DNA of 64,000 bases from Ruania alkalisoli (GTDB taxonomy: Bacteria > Actinomycetota > Actinomycetes > Actinomycetales > Beutenbergiaceae). The position numbers and the translations under genes are program-made. Of the stretch, positions 15,627 through 24,233 are shown piece after piece. The notes under the pieces were generated by a model. That model was given only the letters and a program-made list of their open reading frames with translations. It ran no database searches and was not told the origin of the DNA. The stretch spans positions 4,249,581 to 4,313,580 of the forward strand of contig NZ_CP063169.1 in NCBI RefSeq assembly GCF_014960965.1, read 5' to 3'. The stretch's first letter is position 1. Each line of letters opens with the position of its first letter.

Positions 15627-17651
15627 ATGATGGACTTCCTCGGGGCACAGTTGTACCTCTGGTCGGTCCTGCTCACCGTGTTGCTGTTCGGCCTGTTCGT
15701 CCGGCGGGTGATGGGCGTACGGCTCGGCCTGCTGCGCACGTTCGTCGCCGCACTCATCGGCGGGGCCGCGGGGCCAGCTCTCCTCGGGGCGCTGCTCCCA
15801 CCGCCGTCCCCGGGCGCCGACCTGCTCACCCTGGTGCTCTACACCGTGCTGATGGCGGCTGTCGCTCTCGTGGTGGCCATGTTCGCGCTTGCGGTGATCG
15901 AGATGCTCATACCCGACGGGTCCCTGCCCGGCCCGGTGACGGCAGCGCGATCACTGCGGGGCCGCATGCGCCGCAGCGGCCGGTACGTGCGGTTGCTGCG
16001 GATCGTGGTGCGGCACGGCCTGGTCCGCTTCCTGCGGGGGCGCTCGCACCGGGCAGTCCGTACCCAGGAGGAGCGGCACGCCCTGGCGCGATCGCTACGT
16101 CGCGCGCTGGAGGACGGCGGTGTCACGTTCGTCAAGCTCGGCCAGCAGCTCTCCACCCGCCGCGATCTGCTCCCCCCGGAAATCACCGCCGAACTGGCGC
16201 GACTGCAGGACGATGCCGCACAGCTGGAGTGGGGCGTGGTCGAGCAGGCAATCGAGAGCGAGCTCGGGCAGCCGTGGCGAGAGGTGTTCGCCTCCGTGGA
16301 TCCGGTGCCTGTGGCGGCCGCATCGATCGCACAGGTGCATGCGGCCACCACGCCCGACGGCGACGCTGTCGTGGTCAAGGTGCAGCGGCCGGGGATAGCG
16401 GAGCAGGTGGCACGGGACGTGGAGATCCTGCGGCACCTGGCCACGACGCTCACCGCCCGCGCCGCCTGGGCGGCGGACCTCGGCCTGGCCGATCTGGTGG
16501 AGGGTTTCGCTACGGCTCTCACCGAGGAGCTGGACTTTCGCATCGAACGCGACAATCTGCAGGCCGTGGCAGCCGGGCTCGCCGAGTCCGGAGCGGAGGA
16601 CGTCGTGACCGCGACCGTGTGGCAGAACCTGTGCACCCGCCGGCTCCTGGTGATGGGGCGTCTGGAAGGAGTCCCCCTCGGTGAGGCAAGCGGGCTGCTG
16701 ACTGCCCTCGGCGCCTCGCGGCGCCAGCACCTGGCGAGCGAGTTGTTGCGGGTGGTGCTCGACCAGGTGACCCGGCAGGGGGTCTTCCACGTCGATTTGC
16801 ACCCGGGCAACCTGCTCGTCCGCAGCGATGGCACCCTGGGGATGCTCGATCTGGGATCGGTGGGGCGCCTCGGTTCTCAGTCACGTTCCGGTGTGGCCCG
16901 CCTGCTCGCTGCGCTCGGAACCGGTGATTCCGTCGCGGCGACCGATGCGCTCCTGGAGGTGGTGGAGCGGCCGGACCGGGTGAATGAGCGAGTGCTGGAG
17001 CAGGAACTCGGGGAGATCCTGCTCCGCTTCGCCCCGCCCGTTGCCACTGGCACGGCAAGCACGGCAACACACCCCACCCCGGCGGCACCGGCGAACATCG
17101 CCGGTGCCGTGGCCGCCCTGTTCCGCCTCCTGGCCCGGCACCGGCTCGGGATCCCGCCGCAGCTGGCGGCGGCGTTCCGGGCGATCGCGACGCTGGAGGG
17201 AACACTCGACCTGATCTGCCCTGGGTTCGACCTTGTCGGCGGAGCACGGGAGGCGAGCAGGGCACGGCTCCAGGCCGACCTGGACCCGGCGCAGTTGCGC
17301 CGCCGGGCGGAGTCCGAACTGGTGACGGCGCTACCGGTGCTGCGTCGTCTCCCCCGCCGGCTCGACCGGATCGCCGACGCTGCCGAGCACGGCCGGCTGC
17401 AGGTGAACGCACGGCTGCTGGCACATCCGGAAGACCGCCGGTTCGTCACCCGCTTGTGGCATCAGGCCCTGCTGACGATCCTGGCGGCGACCGCAGGACT
17501 GATGGCCACGGTGCTCTACCTGGTGGCACCCGGTCCGATGGTGACCGATGAGGTCGGCCTGTTTCATGTGATCGCCACAGCCCTGCTCGCTGGCTCGGTG
17601 ATCCTGGTCCTGCGGCTCCTGGTGGTCTTCTTCCGACGAGAGGAGGGCTGA
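15627..17651 (+). CDS. ABC1/AarF/UbiB-family atypical kinase
   Basis: 674 aa. Three hydrophobic N-terminal segments (about 5-95), a UbiB-type kinase-like core and two C-terminal membrane helices. Core motifs: KxGQ with Lys170, the Ala-rich nucleotide loop AAASIAQVH, ATP-binding Lys251 in VVKVQRPG, catalytic Asp390 in HVDLHPGN, and metal-binding Asp408 in DLG, so it looks catalytically intact. UbiB proteins are membrane ATPases involved in isoprenoid-lipid handling. It begins 4 bp after the hydrolase fusion gene with a GGATGAGG site, and one base separates it from the MarR gene. ATG 15630 is an equally possible start. Confidence 0.92.
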   Translation: MMDFLGAQLYLWSVLLTVLLFGLFVRRVMGVRLGLLRTFVAALIGGAAGPALLGALLPPPSPGADLLTLVLYTVLMAAVALVVAMFALAVIEMLIPDGSLPGPVTAARSLRGRMRRSGRYVRLLRIVVRHGLVRFLRGRSHRAVRTQEERHALARSLRRALEDGGVTFVKLGQQLSTRRDLLPPEITAELARLQDDAAQLEWGVVEQAIESELGQPWREVFASVDPVPVAAASIAQVHAATTPDGDAVVVKVQRPGIAEQVARDVEILRHLATTLTARAAWAADLGLADLVEGFATALTEELDFRIERDNLQAVAAGLAESGAEDVVTATVWQNLCTRRLLVMGRLEGVPLGEASGLLTALGASRRQHLASELLRVVLDQVTRQGVFHVDLHPGNLLVRSDGTLGMLDLGSVGRLGSQSRSGVARLLAALGTGDSVAATDALLEVVERPDRVNERVLEQELGEILLRFAPPVATGTASTATHPTPAAPANIAGAVAALFRLLARHRLGIPPQLAAAFRAIATLEGTLDLICPGFDLVGGAREASRARLQADLDPAQLRRRAESELVTALPVLRRLPRRLDRIADAAEHGRLQVNARLLAHPEDRRFVTRLWHQALLTILAATAGLMATVLYLVAPGPMVTDEVGLFHVIATALLAGSVILVLRLLVVFFRREEG

Positions 17652-17652
17652 G

Positions 17653-18204
17653 ATGTCCGACCAGACCGCGAGCCCGAACACTGGCACTGGCACTGGCACT
17701 GGCACTGGCACTGGCACTGACGAAGGTGATGTGACGGCGTCGGACCCGCAATGGCTCAGCGACGCCGAACGCAACGCATGGCTCGACCTGGCGGGTTTGC
17801 TGCTGCGCCTGCCGGGCACCCTGGACGCGCAGTTGGAGCGAGACTCCGGGCTGAGTTTCTTCGAGTACATGGTGCTGGGGATGCTGGCCGAGCAGGAAGG
17901 CGGCGAGCTGCAGATGAGCAAGCTGGCCATCCTCACCAACGGCTCACTCTCCCGGCTCTCGCACGTGGTGCAGCGGCTCGAGCGACAGGGTCTGGTTCGC
18001 CGCACGCCGTGCCCGCAGGACCGTCGTGCCCGGCATGCAGTACTCACCGACGAGGGACTGGCGCGGGTGGAGGCAGCTGCTCCCGGGCACGTGGCGCATG
18101 CGCGGGCCCTGGTCGTGGACGCCGTCGATGCAGCGGATCTGGAGGCGTTCGGCCGAGTCGCTGCCACGATCCTGGACCGGGTCGACGCTTGGCAGCGGGG
18201 CTGA
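17653..18204 (+). CDS. MarR-family transcriptional regulator
   Basis: 183 aa. An N-terminal low-complexity tail of Thr-Gly repeats (about 10-22) precedes a MarR winged helix (about 35-180) with FFEYMVLGMLAE, then LTNGSLSRLSHVVQRLERQGLV and a wing with DRRARHAVLTDEG. It follows the UbiB-like gene by one base with an AGGAGGG site, so it is likely the operon's own regulator. The paralogue at 41511 shares its style (FEYxxL, SLSRLSxxVxRLE). No operator could be assigned upstream of 14144. Confidence 0.92.
   Translation: MSDQTASPNTGTGTGTGTGTGTDEGDVTASDPQWLSDAERNAWLDLAGLLLRLPGTLDAQLERDSGLSFFEYMVLGMLAEQEGGELQMSKLAILTNGSLSRLSHVVQRLERQGLVRRTPCPQDRRARHAVLTDEGLARVEAAAPGHVAHARALVVDAVDAADLEAFGRVAATILDRVDAWQRG
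17680..17719 (+). repeat. Hexanucleotide repeat ACTGGC
   Basis: Six full tandem copies of ACTGGC (17680-17715) plus a partial ACTG, encoding a Thr-Gly dipeptide run at the start of the MarR-like protein. The unit is six bases, so copy-number change would alter tail length without breaking the frame. Confidence 0.95.
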
Positions 18205-18296
18205 GCGAGCTGAGGGCGATCGGCGCCGACGGAGTCACACGTGCGGTGATCCACGTGGGGTGATCCACTGGGCCGGGCTCCTGATGATCGTGGCCG

Positions 18297-18647
18297 TCAG
18301 TGCGACCCTGCTGCGGCGACGCAGAACACGTTCTGCTGCGGGTCGGCCAGGATCACCCACCGGAAGTCACCCATCGCATGCTCGTCGACCGGCTCTGCAC
18401 CGGCCTTCTTCAACCGCTCGACCTCGGCATCCAGATCGGGTGCGAGCAGATCGAGATGAACGCGGTTCTTCCCGGGTGTCGGGTCGTCGACCTTCTGGAA
18501 CGCCATCAGGAGCTTGGGTGATTCGACCACGTAGAACCAGCCATCGTTCTCCTCGACGATCGAGCCGCCGAGCTGCTCAGCCCACCAGGCGGCAAGCGGG
18601 CCGGGATCGGTGCTGTCGACGGTCACCATTGCCATTGTGAGTGTCAT
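18297..18647 (-). CDS. VOC/glyoxalase-like protein
   Basis: 116 aa, one vicinal-oxygen-chelate module with two beta-alpha-beta-beta-beta halves: MAMVTVDSTDPGPLAAWWAE opens the first half, RVHLDLLAPDLDAEV the second, and it ends with LADPQQNVFCV. The small size and the DPxxNxF motif fit glyoxalase/bleomycin-resistance relatives of unknown substrate. ATG 18647 is chosen over 18677 because TAGCCT (18655-18660) lies 7 bases upstream. Divergent from cutC. Confidence 0.85.
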   Translation of the reverse strand: MTLTMAMVTVDSTDPGPLAAWWAEQLGGSIVEENDGWFYVVESPKLLMAFQKVDDPTPGKNRVHLDLLAPDLDAEVERLKKAGAEPVDEHAMGDFRWVILADPQQNVFCVAAAGSH

Positions 18648-18730
18648 GCGTGTCAGGCTACGACCCGGCACCGACATTCACTCAGCATCCCCGTCATGGC
18701 CCGCACCCGGGCAGGAAAGGACCCTCCACG

Positions 18731-19498
18731 ATGACCGCACTCGAGGTCGAGCTCTCCGTCCAGGATCCGGCAGGCGTCGCTGCGGCCGCCCAGCTGCGCC
18801 CTGACCGGATCGAGCTGTGCACCGCACTCGACCTGGGTGGTCTCACCCCGTCTGCCGCGCTGATCGACGCCGCTGTCGCTGCCCGCGCCGCCGGTGGCCC
18901 CGAGGTCCATGTGCTCGTGCGCCCGCGGGCAGGGCACTTCCACTATGACCAGGCAGAACTGGACGTCATCCTCGCCGACTGCAGGGACGCCGTCGAGCGT
19001 GGTGCGGACGGCGTGGTGGTGGGGGCAGCCACCGCCGACGGGACCAGGCTGGACCTGCCGGCGATCGAGGCGATGATCACCGCGGCGGGCGGTGCGCAGG
19101 TGACCGTGCACCGGGTGATCGACACGATGCCCGATCCTGCCGGCGCGGCCAGGCAGCTGCGCGGGCTCGGCGTGACCCGCATCCTCACCTCCGGCGGCGC
19201 ACCGGCGGCCATCGAGGCGCTCGACGTGCTGCGGTCGATGGTGCTGGCCTGCGGCGACGAGATCGCTGTGATGGCCGGGTCGGGCGTGCGACCGGAGACG
19301 GTGCCCGCACTCGCCCAGACCGGGGTGGCCGCGGTGCACGGCTCAGCCAGTCGGCGCCTGCTGCCGGCCAACGCGGCCCTCGCGCTGGGCAGCACGGACG
19401 ACGGGTCCTATGCCACCACCGATCCGGATCTGGCGCGGCGGTTCATCGCAGCCGCTCGTTCGGCGCGCCCGGCCCCGGCAGCGGGCGCTACGCCGTGA
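18731..19498 (+). CDS. cutC: CutC family protein
   Basis: 255 aa TIM-barrel protein of the CutC family: ELCTALDLGGLTPS near the N-terminus, VHVLVRPRAGHFHY, GADGVVVGAA, VTVHRVIDTM and RILTSGGAPAAIEAL follow in the order seen in CutC proteins. CutC was linked to copper tolerance in early E. coli work, but a direct copper role is disputed. The start has AGGAAAGGA. The 3' end overlaps the convergent ogt gene by 11 bp. Confidence 0.93.
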   Translation: MTALEVELSVQDPAGVAAAAQLRPDRIELCTALDLGGLTPSAALIDAAVAARAAGGPEVHVLVRPRAGHFHYDQAELDVILADCRDAVERGADGVVVGAATADGTRLDLPAIEAMITAAGGAQVTVHRVIDTMPDPAGAARQLRGLGVTRILTSGGAPAAIEALDVLRSMVLACGDEIAVMAGSGVRPETVPALAQTGVAAVHGSASRRLLPANAALALGSTDDGSYATTDPDLARRFIAAARSARPAPAAGATP

Positions 19499-20204
19499 CG
19501 CCCTCGAGTCCGAGGAGCAGCCGCTTGGCCTCCACCCCGCCGCGGTAGCCACCGAAGGTTCCGTCGCTGCGCACCACCCGGTGGCAGGGCACCAGCACGG
19601 GCACCGGGTTGGTCGCACACGCACTACCGACCGCCCGCACGGCACGCTCAGAGCCCGCCGCGCGGGCGACTTCCGCGTAGCTGGCGGTGCGGCCGTAGGC
19701 GATCGTCGGCAGTGTCTGCAGTGTCTGCAGTACCTGGCGGCGGAACCCGGCCGCCAGGGTGAGGTCGATCGGGACGTCGAACCGCCGTCGGGAGCCTGCA
19801 AAATACTCCTCGAGCTGGCGAGCGGCAGCATCCAGGCGCCTCGGGGCGGCGAGCACCCGTGGGCTCAGGCGCGCGGCCAACTCGGTCAGGACCACGTCGA
19901 AGTCCTCCTGCGCGAACGCCACACGCACCACGCCCGCGGGCGTGGCGGCCAGCAGCAGATCCCCGACGGCGGAGCTCACCGTCCGGTAGGCCACGTCCAG
20001 CTGGCCGTGTTCTTCTGCCTCGCGGACGAGACGGGTGTGCAGGTCGCGCAGGTGAGCGTCGTCGTCGGGAGTGGTCAGGGTGGGCAGGGCGGTCAAGGCG
20101 GGCAGGGCAGTCAGGGGGCTCAGGTGCCGCGGCTCATGCTGGGCAGGCAGGGGGGTGAATTCACGCGCGGCGTGGTGGGCAGACGGTGCGGTAGATGCGC
20201 TCAT
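19488..20204 (-). CDS. ogt: Methylated-DNA--protein-cysteine methyltransferase
   Basis: 238 aa suicide enzyme that removes O6-alkyl groups from guanine. The active site PCHRV (Cys207) and the helix-turn-helix region (IAYGRTASYAEVARAAG) are intact. The N-terminal 75 residues are unusual: a Leu/Thr/Pro-rich run of near repeats (LTALPALTALPTLT) encoded by a GC-rich quasi-repeat. The ATG overlaps the stop of an upstream sigma factor gene (ATGA), so DNA-repair enzyme and sigma factor are cotranslated. Confidence 0.95.
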   Translation of the reverse strand: MSASTAPSAHHAAREFTPLPAQHEPRHLSPLTALPALTALPTLTTPDDDAHLRDLHTRLVREAEEHGQLDVAYRTVSSAVGDLLLAATPAGVVRVAFAQEDFDVVLTELAARLSPRVLAAPRRLDAAARQLEEYFAGSRRRFDVPIDLTLAAGFRRQVLQTLQTLPTIAYGRTASYAEVARAAGSERAVRAVGSACATNPVPVLVPCHRVVRSDGTFGGYRGGVEAKRLLLGLEGVTA

Positions 20205-20671
20205 CGGACTTCTTCCAGGTAGGTGCGGCGCAGGCGGGCGATGCCGTCGGCGGCGGCGCGGCGGGCGGCGGCCGGGGTGCCACCGAGCAGGGCTGCCACC
20301 TCGGCGTGCGGGAGACCAGCCACATGGTGGTAGACGACGGCGGACTGCTGCTTGGCCGGGAGGTCTCCGATCGCCTCCCACAGGTCGCGCTCCCATCCAC
20401 CGGGCTGACCGTGGGTGCTCGGACGTTCGGGCACCTGGTCGGTGGGGTGGGTCCGGGAACGGGCGCGGTGGGTGTCGATGGACTTGCGCCGGGCGATGGT
20501 CACCAGCCAGGCCTGCACGTTGGTCTCGGCCGGGAGGTCCGGGTAGGCGCGCATGGCGGCAAGGAACGTCTCGGACCACGCATCGTCGGCATGGTCAGGC
20601 CCGGCCACGGCACGGCAGACCCGGAGCACGGTGGCGCCGTGCTCGGCGACGACTTGTTCGAACGGTCTCAC
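20201..20671 (-). CDS. ECF-like RNA polymerase sigma factor
   Basis: 156 aa from GTG 20671; the open frame runs further upstream but would overlap the next gene. Region 2 (about 3-70) has HADDAWSETFLAAMRAYP and an AWLVTIARRKSIDTHR helix; region 4 (about 100-152) has LPAKQQSAVVYHHVAGLPHAEVA. It is directly coupled to ogt. No anti-sigma gene with a recognisable domain is adjacent; the membrane protein at 20715-21173 upstream is the only candidate and has no zinc-finger motif. The exact start is uncertain. Confidence 0.85.
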   Translation of the reverse strand: MRPFEQVVAEHGATVLRVCRAVAGPDHADDAWSETFLAAMRAYPDLPAETNVQAWLVTIARRKSIDTHRARSRTHPTDQVPERPSTHGQPGGWERDLWEAIGDLPAKQQSAVVYHHVAGLPHAEVAALLGGTPAAARRAAADGIARLRRTYLEEVR

Positions 20672-20714
20672 GCTAGGTAGACGCGCGGGGGCGGTCCGAT
20701 GTGAGGTGCCGATG

Positions 20715-21173
20715 TCACGTGTCCTCCGCGAGCCCGAGCACCTGGGCCTGGTCGACCGGTTCGAGCTCAGTGCCGTCGGGCCGGACGATGCGCCGGTCGC
20801 CGAGCGGGTCGTCCAGGCGCACGGTCTCGACGGCGCTGAGCAGATCGTCGGTGCACCCCTTGCCGATGATGCGGGTTCCGGTCGGATCCACCCGGGTGCC
20901 CTGCAGCTCCACAGTCTCCTCGGTCTCGAGCACCTCGACACCGTTCGGGTCGTGGCAACTCGAGGAGCCGACCTGGTAACGCACGAGCAGATCGCGCTCG
21001 CCCGCGATCGCGACCGCCTCCACCGGGGTCGCGGAGACGACGGGGAACCCGATGGCGAGGGCGTACACGGCAGCGATGGCCGCGATCACTGTCAGAGCGC
21101 CGAAGGTCGAGAGCATCGCAGCCCGAAGACGCGTGCGCCGCTCTTCCGGCAGCCCTGACTCCTCGCGTCCCAT
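20715..21173 (-). CDS. Membrane-anchored protein of unknown function
   Basis: 152 aa. A short charged cytoplasmic N-terminus, one membrane helix (about residues 20-42), then an extracytoplasmic domain with two cysteines (in SSSCHDPNG and IIGKGCTDD) that could pair, and many acidic residues. I do not recognise the domain. It lies 43 bp upstream of the sigma factor gene on the same strand, so it may be cotranscribed and act as a sensor or anti-sigma partner; that is speculation from position. ATG 21173 is taken because upstream codons lie in the repeat region. Confidence 0.6.
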   Translation of the reverse strand: MGREESGLPEERRTRLRAAMLSTFGALTVIAAIAAVYALAIGFPVVSATPVEAVAIAGERDLLVRYQVGSSSCHDPNGVEVLETEETVELQGTRVDPTGTRIIGKGCTDDLLSAVETVRLDDPLGDRRIVRPDGTELEPVDQAQVLGLAEDT

Positions 21174-21281
21174 GCAGGCATCATCTCGCGCGCCGCGCCC
21201 CGCGGCACAGCGATCGGGATTCGTCGGGCTCCCTCGACGACCGCCAACCGACCTCTCCGACGGCGCCACCTGCCCGCTCAC

Positions 21282-21374
21282 GGGCCGAAAGTTCGGCCCA
21301 TGAGGGGTGAAAGGGTCGAAAGTTCGGCCCATGAGGGGCGAAGGTGCCGAACTTTCGGCCCATGGGCGGCGGGT
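21282..21374. repeat. Three-copy 31-bp tandem repeat with palindromic cores
   Basis: Three units at 21282, 21313 and 21344, exact 31-bp period. Each starts with an 18-bp palindrome of the form GGGCCGAA-AG-TTCGGCCC (perfect in unit 1; one arm mismatch in unit 2; arm-end changes and a CT centre in unit 3), followed by ATGAGGGG(T/C)GAA in units 1-2. It lies between the 5' end of a membrane protein gene and the 3' end of the TauE-like gene. Possible roles are protein binding, transcript end formation or an intergenic repeat family. Confidence 0.9.
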
Positions 21375-21386
21375 CAGAACAGCGGG

Positions 21387-22271
21387 TCAGAACAGCAGGT
21401 AGCCAGCGCCGACGATCGTCAGGGCGATCACCAGGCGCTCGAACAGCGCCTGGTTCATCCGGGCGACGAGCCAGCGGCCGACGAAGGCGCCCAGCACCAC
21501 CGTGGGCACCAGCACGAGGTCCATCAGGAGCGTCGGGACGGTGATGAGCCCGATCCCGACCGAGAAGGGCAGCTTGACCAGGTTCACAACGGCGAAGAAC
21601 CAGGCAGCGGTGCCGAGGAAGGTCTTCACGGAGAACTTCGAGGCAAGGAAGTACATGGACATCACCGGTCCGGCGGCATTGGCCACCATCGTGGTGAAGC
21701 CACCGAGGGTGCCGTAGATCCCGGCCTGGACGTGCTGGGCGGCCCGTCCGGCCACAGGGGCGTGTGGAGATGGCGGGGCGTGCGGAGATGACTGAGAGCC
21801 GAGGGTTGTCCCCTGACCTACCCCAGCCGCCTCATGGGCATCTTCCTCCCGCGCAGCCGCCTCCCACGCAGCGGCCTCCCGCGCAGCTCGGACGTCCCGG
21901 CGCCGTTCTGCCTGTCGTCGCCAGATGGTGATGCCGATGACCAGGAGCAGGATCACACCGATCACACGGCGCACCTCAGCGTCATCGGCGAGGGCAAGGA
22001 AGACAGCCCCGAGCACCAGGCCCGCGAGGACCGTCGGAACCAGGCGGCGCAGTACTGCCCAGTCTGCGTGCTTGCGATAGGTCCAGATCGCGAACGCGTC
22101 TGCGACGATCAGCAACAGGAGCAGCGCTCCCGTGGACTCCCGGGCCGGTAGCAGCGCCGCGAAGATCGCGATCGAGATGGTGTTGGCGCCCGGAAGCGCC
22201 GTCTTGGAGATGCCGACCAGAACGGCGGAGATGCCGAGCAGCACCCACGCGATAGCGGTCAGTTCTGGCAC
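21387..22271 (-). CDS. TauE/SafE-family anion permease
   Basis: 294 aa with seven to eight hydrophobic segments. The opening AVLVGISKTALPG and the mid-protein GTLGGFTTMVANAAGP are the duplicated motif of the sulfite/sulfonate exporter family. A charged, Ala/Glu/His-rich loop (about 120-175) separates the halves. The GTG start at 22271 lies 6 bases after TACGGT (22278-22283), so translation probably begins at the 5' end of the mRNA. No sulfur-metabolism gene is adjacent, so the transported anion is unknown. Confidence 0.88.
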   Translation of the reverse strand: MPELTAIAWVLLGISAVLVGISKTALPGANTISIAIFAALLPARESTGALLLLLIVADAFAIWTYRKHADWAVLRRLVPTVLAGLVLGAVFLALADDAEVRRVIGVILLLVIGITIWRRQAERRRDVRAAREAAAWEAAAREEDAHEAAGVGQGTTLGSQSSPHAPPSPHAPVAGRAAQHVQAGIYGTLGGFTTMVANAAGPVMSMYFLASKFSVKTFLGTAAWFFAVVNLVKLPFSVGIGLITVPTLLMDLVLVPTVVLGAFVGRWLVARMNQALFERLVIALTIVGAGYLLF

Positions 22272-22292
22272 GGTGCCACCGTACTGGCGCGC

Positions 22293-24233
22293 CTACATCG
22301 GCGCCCAATCCGAGCAGCCCGTAGATCCGTCCCACCCGCGGTCAGCACCTCTCACCCCAAGTCCATCCCACTGGCGGTCAACGCCGTCCTCCCCGGGCTC
22401 GTACCGCTCCGGTCTGTCCTCCTCAAACTCGTCCCAGCCGCGCTCCGGCCGGTCCTCCTCGACCTCAGGCTCCACCCCCGTCCAGATGGCGGCAGCGTCC
22501 TCACGCAGCTGTGCACTCAACACGCTCAGGTCAGCGTGCTCCGGAAGTCGCATGTACACGTGACCGGTGCGAGTACGCCACGTCGTGATCCCGGTTCGGG
22601 CATCCCGCTCCACCTCGAAGGCACGCTCGGTCTTGGCCTGGTGATGTCGGCGGCAGAGTGCGTGCAGGTTGGAATCCACCGTCTGCGCCCACGCCGCGAG
22701 AGCCGGATCGAAGGGCACGATGTGGTCGATCTGGCAACGCCATGCGGGCACGAGGCAACCAGGAAAGCGGCACGTCAGGTCTCGCTCGAGGATCGCGTCC
22801 CGCACATACTGCGCAGGCAGATAGGAGTCGGAGGCGAGCAGGCCCAGTCCGCTGGCCAGCAACGAGCACGGATCGTGACCACTGCGCCCACGCTGGTGGA
22901 CCCAACCGATCAAGTGCCGGGCATCGGTTCCGTCAGGTGTGCCCGGTGGACGACCACGAGGAAGGACGCTGTTCATCGGGTCATACCGCCACCAGGGGTC
23001 ATCAGAGGGACCAGCTGGAGGGCCAGGACCGTCGCGTCCCTGCTGCACACAGCAGTCGAGCAGGCCATCGGGCGTATACCTACCCGAATCCTCATCGCCT
23101 CTGCTCATACCCGGCACACTCGCTGCGCCGGAAGCGCGCGGCACAGAAGCGCTCGGCACGCCGGGAGAACCCGAGGCACGCAGCGCAGGTCCACTGGCAA
23201 ACCGCCACTCGAGGGTCGCGTCCACGGCGAGGCGGCGCGCAGTCTTCGCGCTGATGGGCCCGTAGCCATGCAGCACCGCAGGGCTCTCGTCATCCCCCGC
23301 GAGCACCGCCTCGGTCACGGTGATGCGAATCGCTGGAGCCCGACCGTGCCTGCTCGGAATCCGCCCACCTCCTGGTGTGTACCCCGAGGTGAGAACGTCC
23401 CGGAAGAGATCGGCGAAAGCGTCGGCACGCCGCTGATCAAGTGTGCGGGTGTCATCGGCAGCGCAGTCGGCTGCCAGCCCGTCGACCACGGTGTAGGCCA
23501 TGGCCGCCGCCTCGGCCGAGACCAGGGCACTGAACCACTCCATCTGGTGAGGTGCAGGCTCACGCACGACCCGCCGTCGGCTCATGGCCTTCTCACGGGC
23601 ACGCTCGGCGCCCTCCGGGTCGACGGCGAGCACCGCGGCATCGAGCTCGCGTCGCAATTGTGGTGCCGTGTGCTGCTCACCGAAGGCCACCCCGTGCTGC
23701 TGAATCGCTCGCGCTTGCTGGAGCTTCAGATCGCGAGTGGCGTCGGTAATGAGTTCTGCCTTGCGCGGCGTGAGCACACCACGATGGAGCGCATCGCGGA
23801 CATCGGGCGCTTCGACCAACGCCTCGGCCCGGCCCACCAAAGTCTCCGCGCCATAGCCCGTGGTGGCGAGGCGGGCCGCCAGCTCATCCACCGTACGGGT
23901 GGTTCCAATCGAGCCTCGACGGCGCTCCATCAGTTCCACCACGAACTGGCCTTGCAGCGAGGCGACGTGGTTGAGGAGCCGATCGCCTGCGGCGATCAGC
24001 TCGACGAGCAGTGCCTCATCCGGCGTGGAAAAGCCGTCGCACTCCTGCTCCAGGAGACCGAGCAGCCCGGCATCAGGTGCAGCCTCGGCCACGACGGAGG
24101 CCGTCTGCGAGGACAGTGCATCAACGGACCACGACGGCGCCGACCGATCCTCGGCCCGGGCAGCCGCGAAGCGTTCACGCAAGGCCGGTGCGGCAGCGGG
24201 CGCACCACCGGAGCCAGATGTGTCTGCGGCCAT
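22293..24233 (-). CDS. DUF222 / HNH endonuclease-domain protein
   Basis: 646 aa. N-terminal DUF222 region (about 50-330) as in the 13E12 family abundant in actinobacteria, a variable Ser/Gly/Pro-rich middle (about 350-440) and a C-terminal HNH module (about 485-545): CRFPGC, then the DH pair in CQIDHIVPFD (His504), an Asn in SNLHALC and CRRHHQAKTE. The zinc-binding cysteines and HNH residues are present, so nuclease activity is plausible. The last 60 residues hold acidic near-repeats (EEDRPERGWDEF, EEDRPERYE). Start has GAGGAGGTGG. Members occur in several copies per genome and may be mobile-element relics or nucleases; no flanking repeat marks a mobile unit here. Confidence 0.9.
   Translation of the reverse strand: MAADTSGSGGAPAAAPALRERFAAARAEDRSAPSWSVDALSSQTASVVAEAAPDAGLLGLLEQECDGFSTPDEALLVELIAAGDRLLNHVASLQGQFVVELMERRRGSIGTTRTVDELAARLATTGYGAETLVGRAEALVEAPDVRDALHRGVLTPRKAELITDATRDLKLQQARAIQQHGVAFGEQHTAPQLRRELDAAVLAVDPEGAERAREKAMSRRRVVREPAPHQMEWFSALVSAEAAAMAYTVVDGLAADCAADDTRTLDQRRADAFADLFRDVLTSGYTPGGGRIPSRHGRAPAIRITVTEAVLAGDDESPAVLHGYGPISAKTARRLAVDATLEWRFASGPALRASGSPGVPSASVPRASGAASVPGMSRGDEDSGRYTPDGLLDCCVQQGRDGPGPPAGPSDDPWWRYDPMNSVLPRGRPPGTPDGTDARHLIGWVHQRGRSGHDPCSLLASGLGLLASDSYLPAQYVRDAILERDLTCRFPGCLVPAWRCQIDHIVPFDPALAAWAQTVDSNLHALCRRHHQAKTERAFEVERDARTGITTWRTRTGHVYMRLPEHADLSVLSAQLREDAAAIWTGVEPEVEEDRPERGWDEFEEDRPERYEPGEDGVDRQWDGLGVRGADRGWDGSTGCSDWAPM

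Noticed and set aside
21282-21374. Possible CRISPR array
   Set aside because: The period is 31 bp with no unique spacers and only three units; there are no cas genes.
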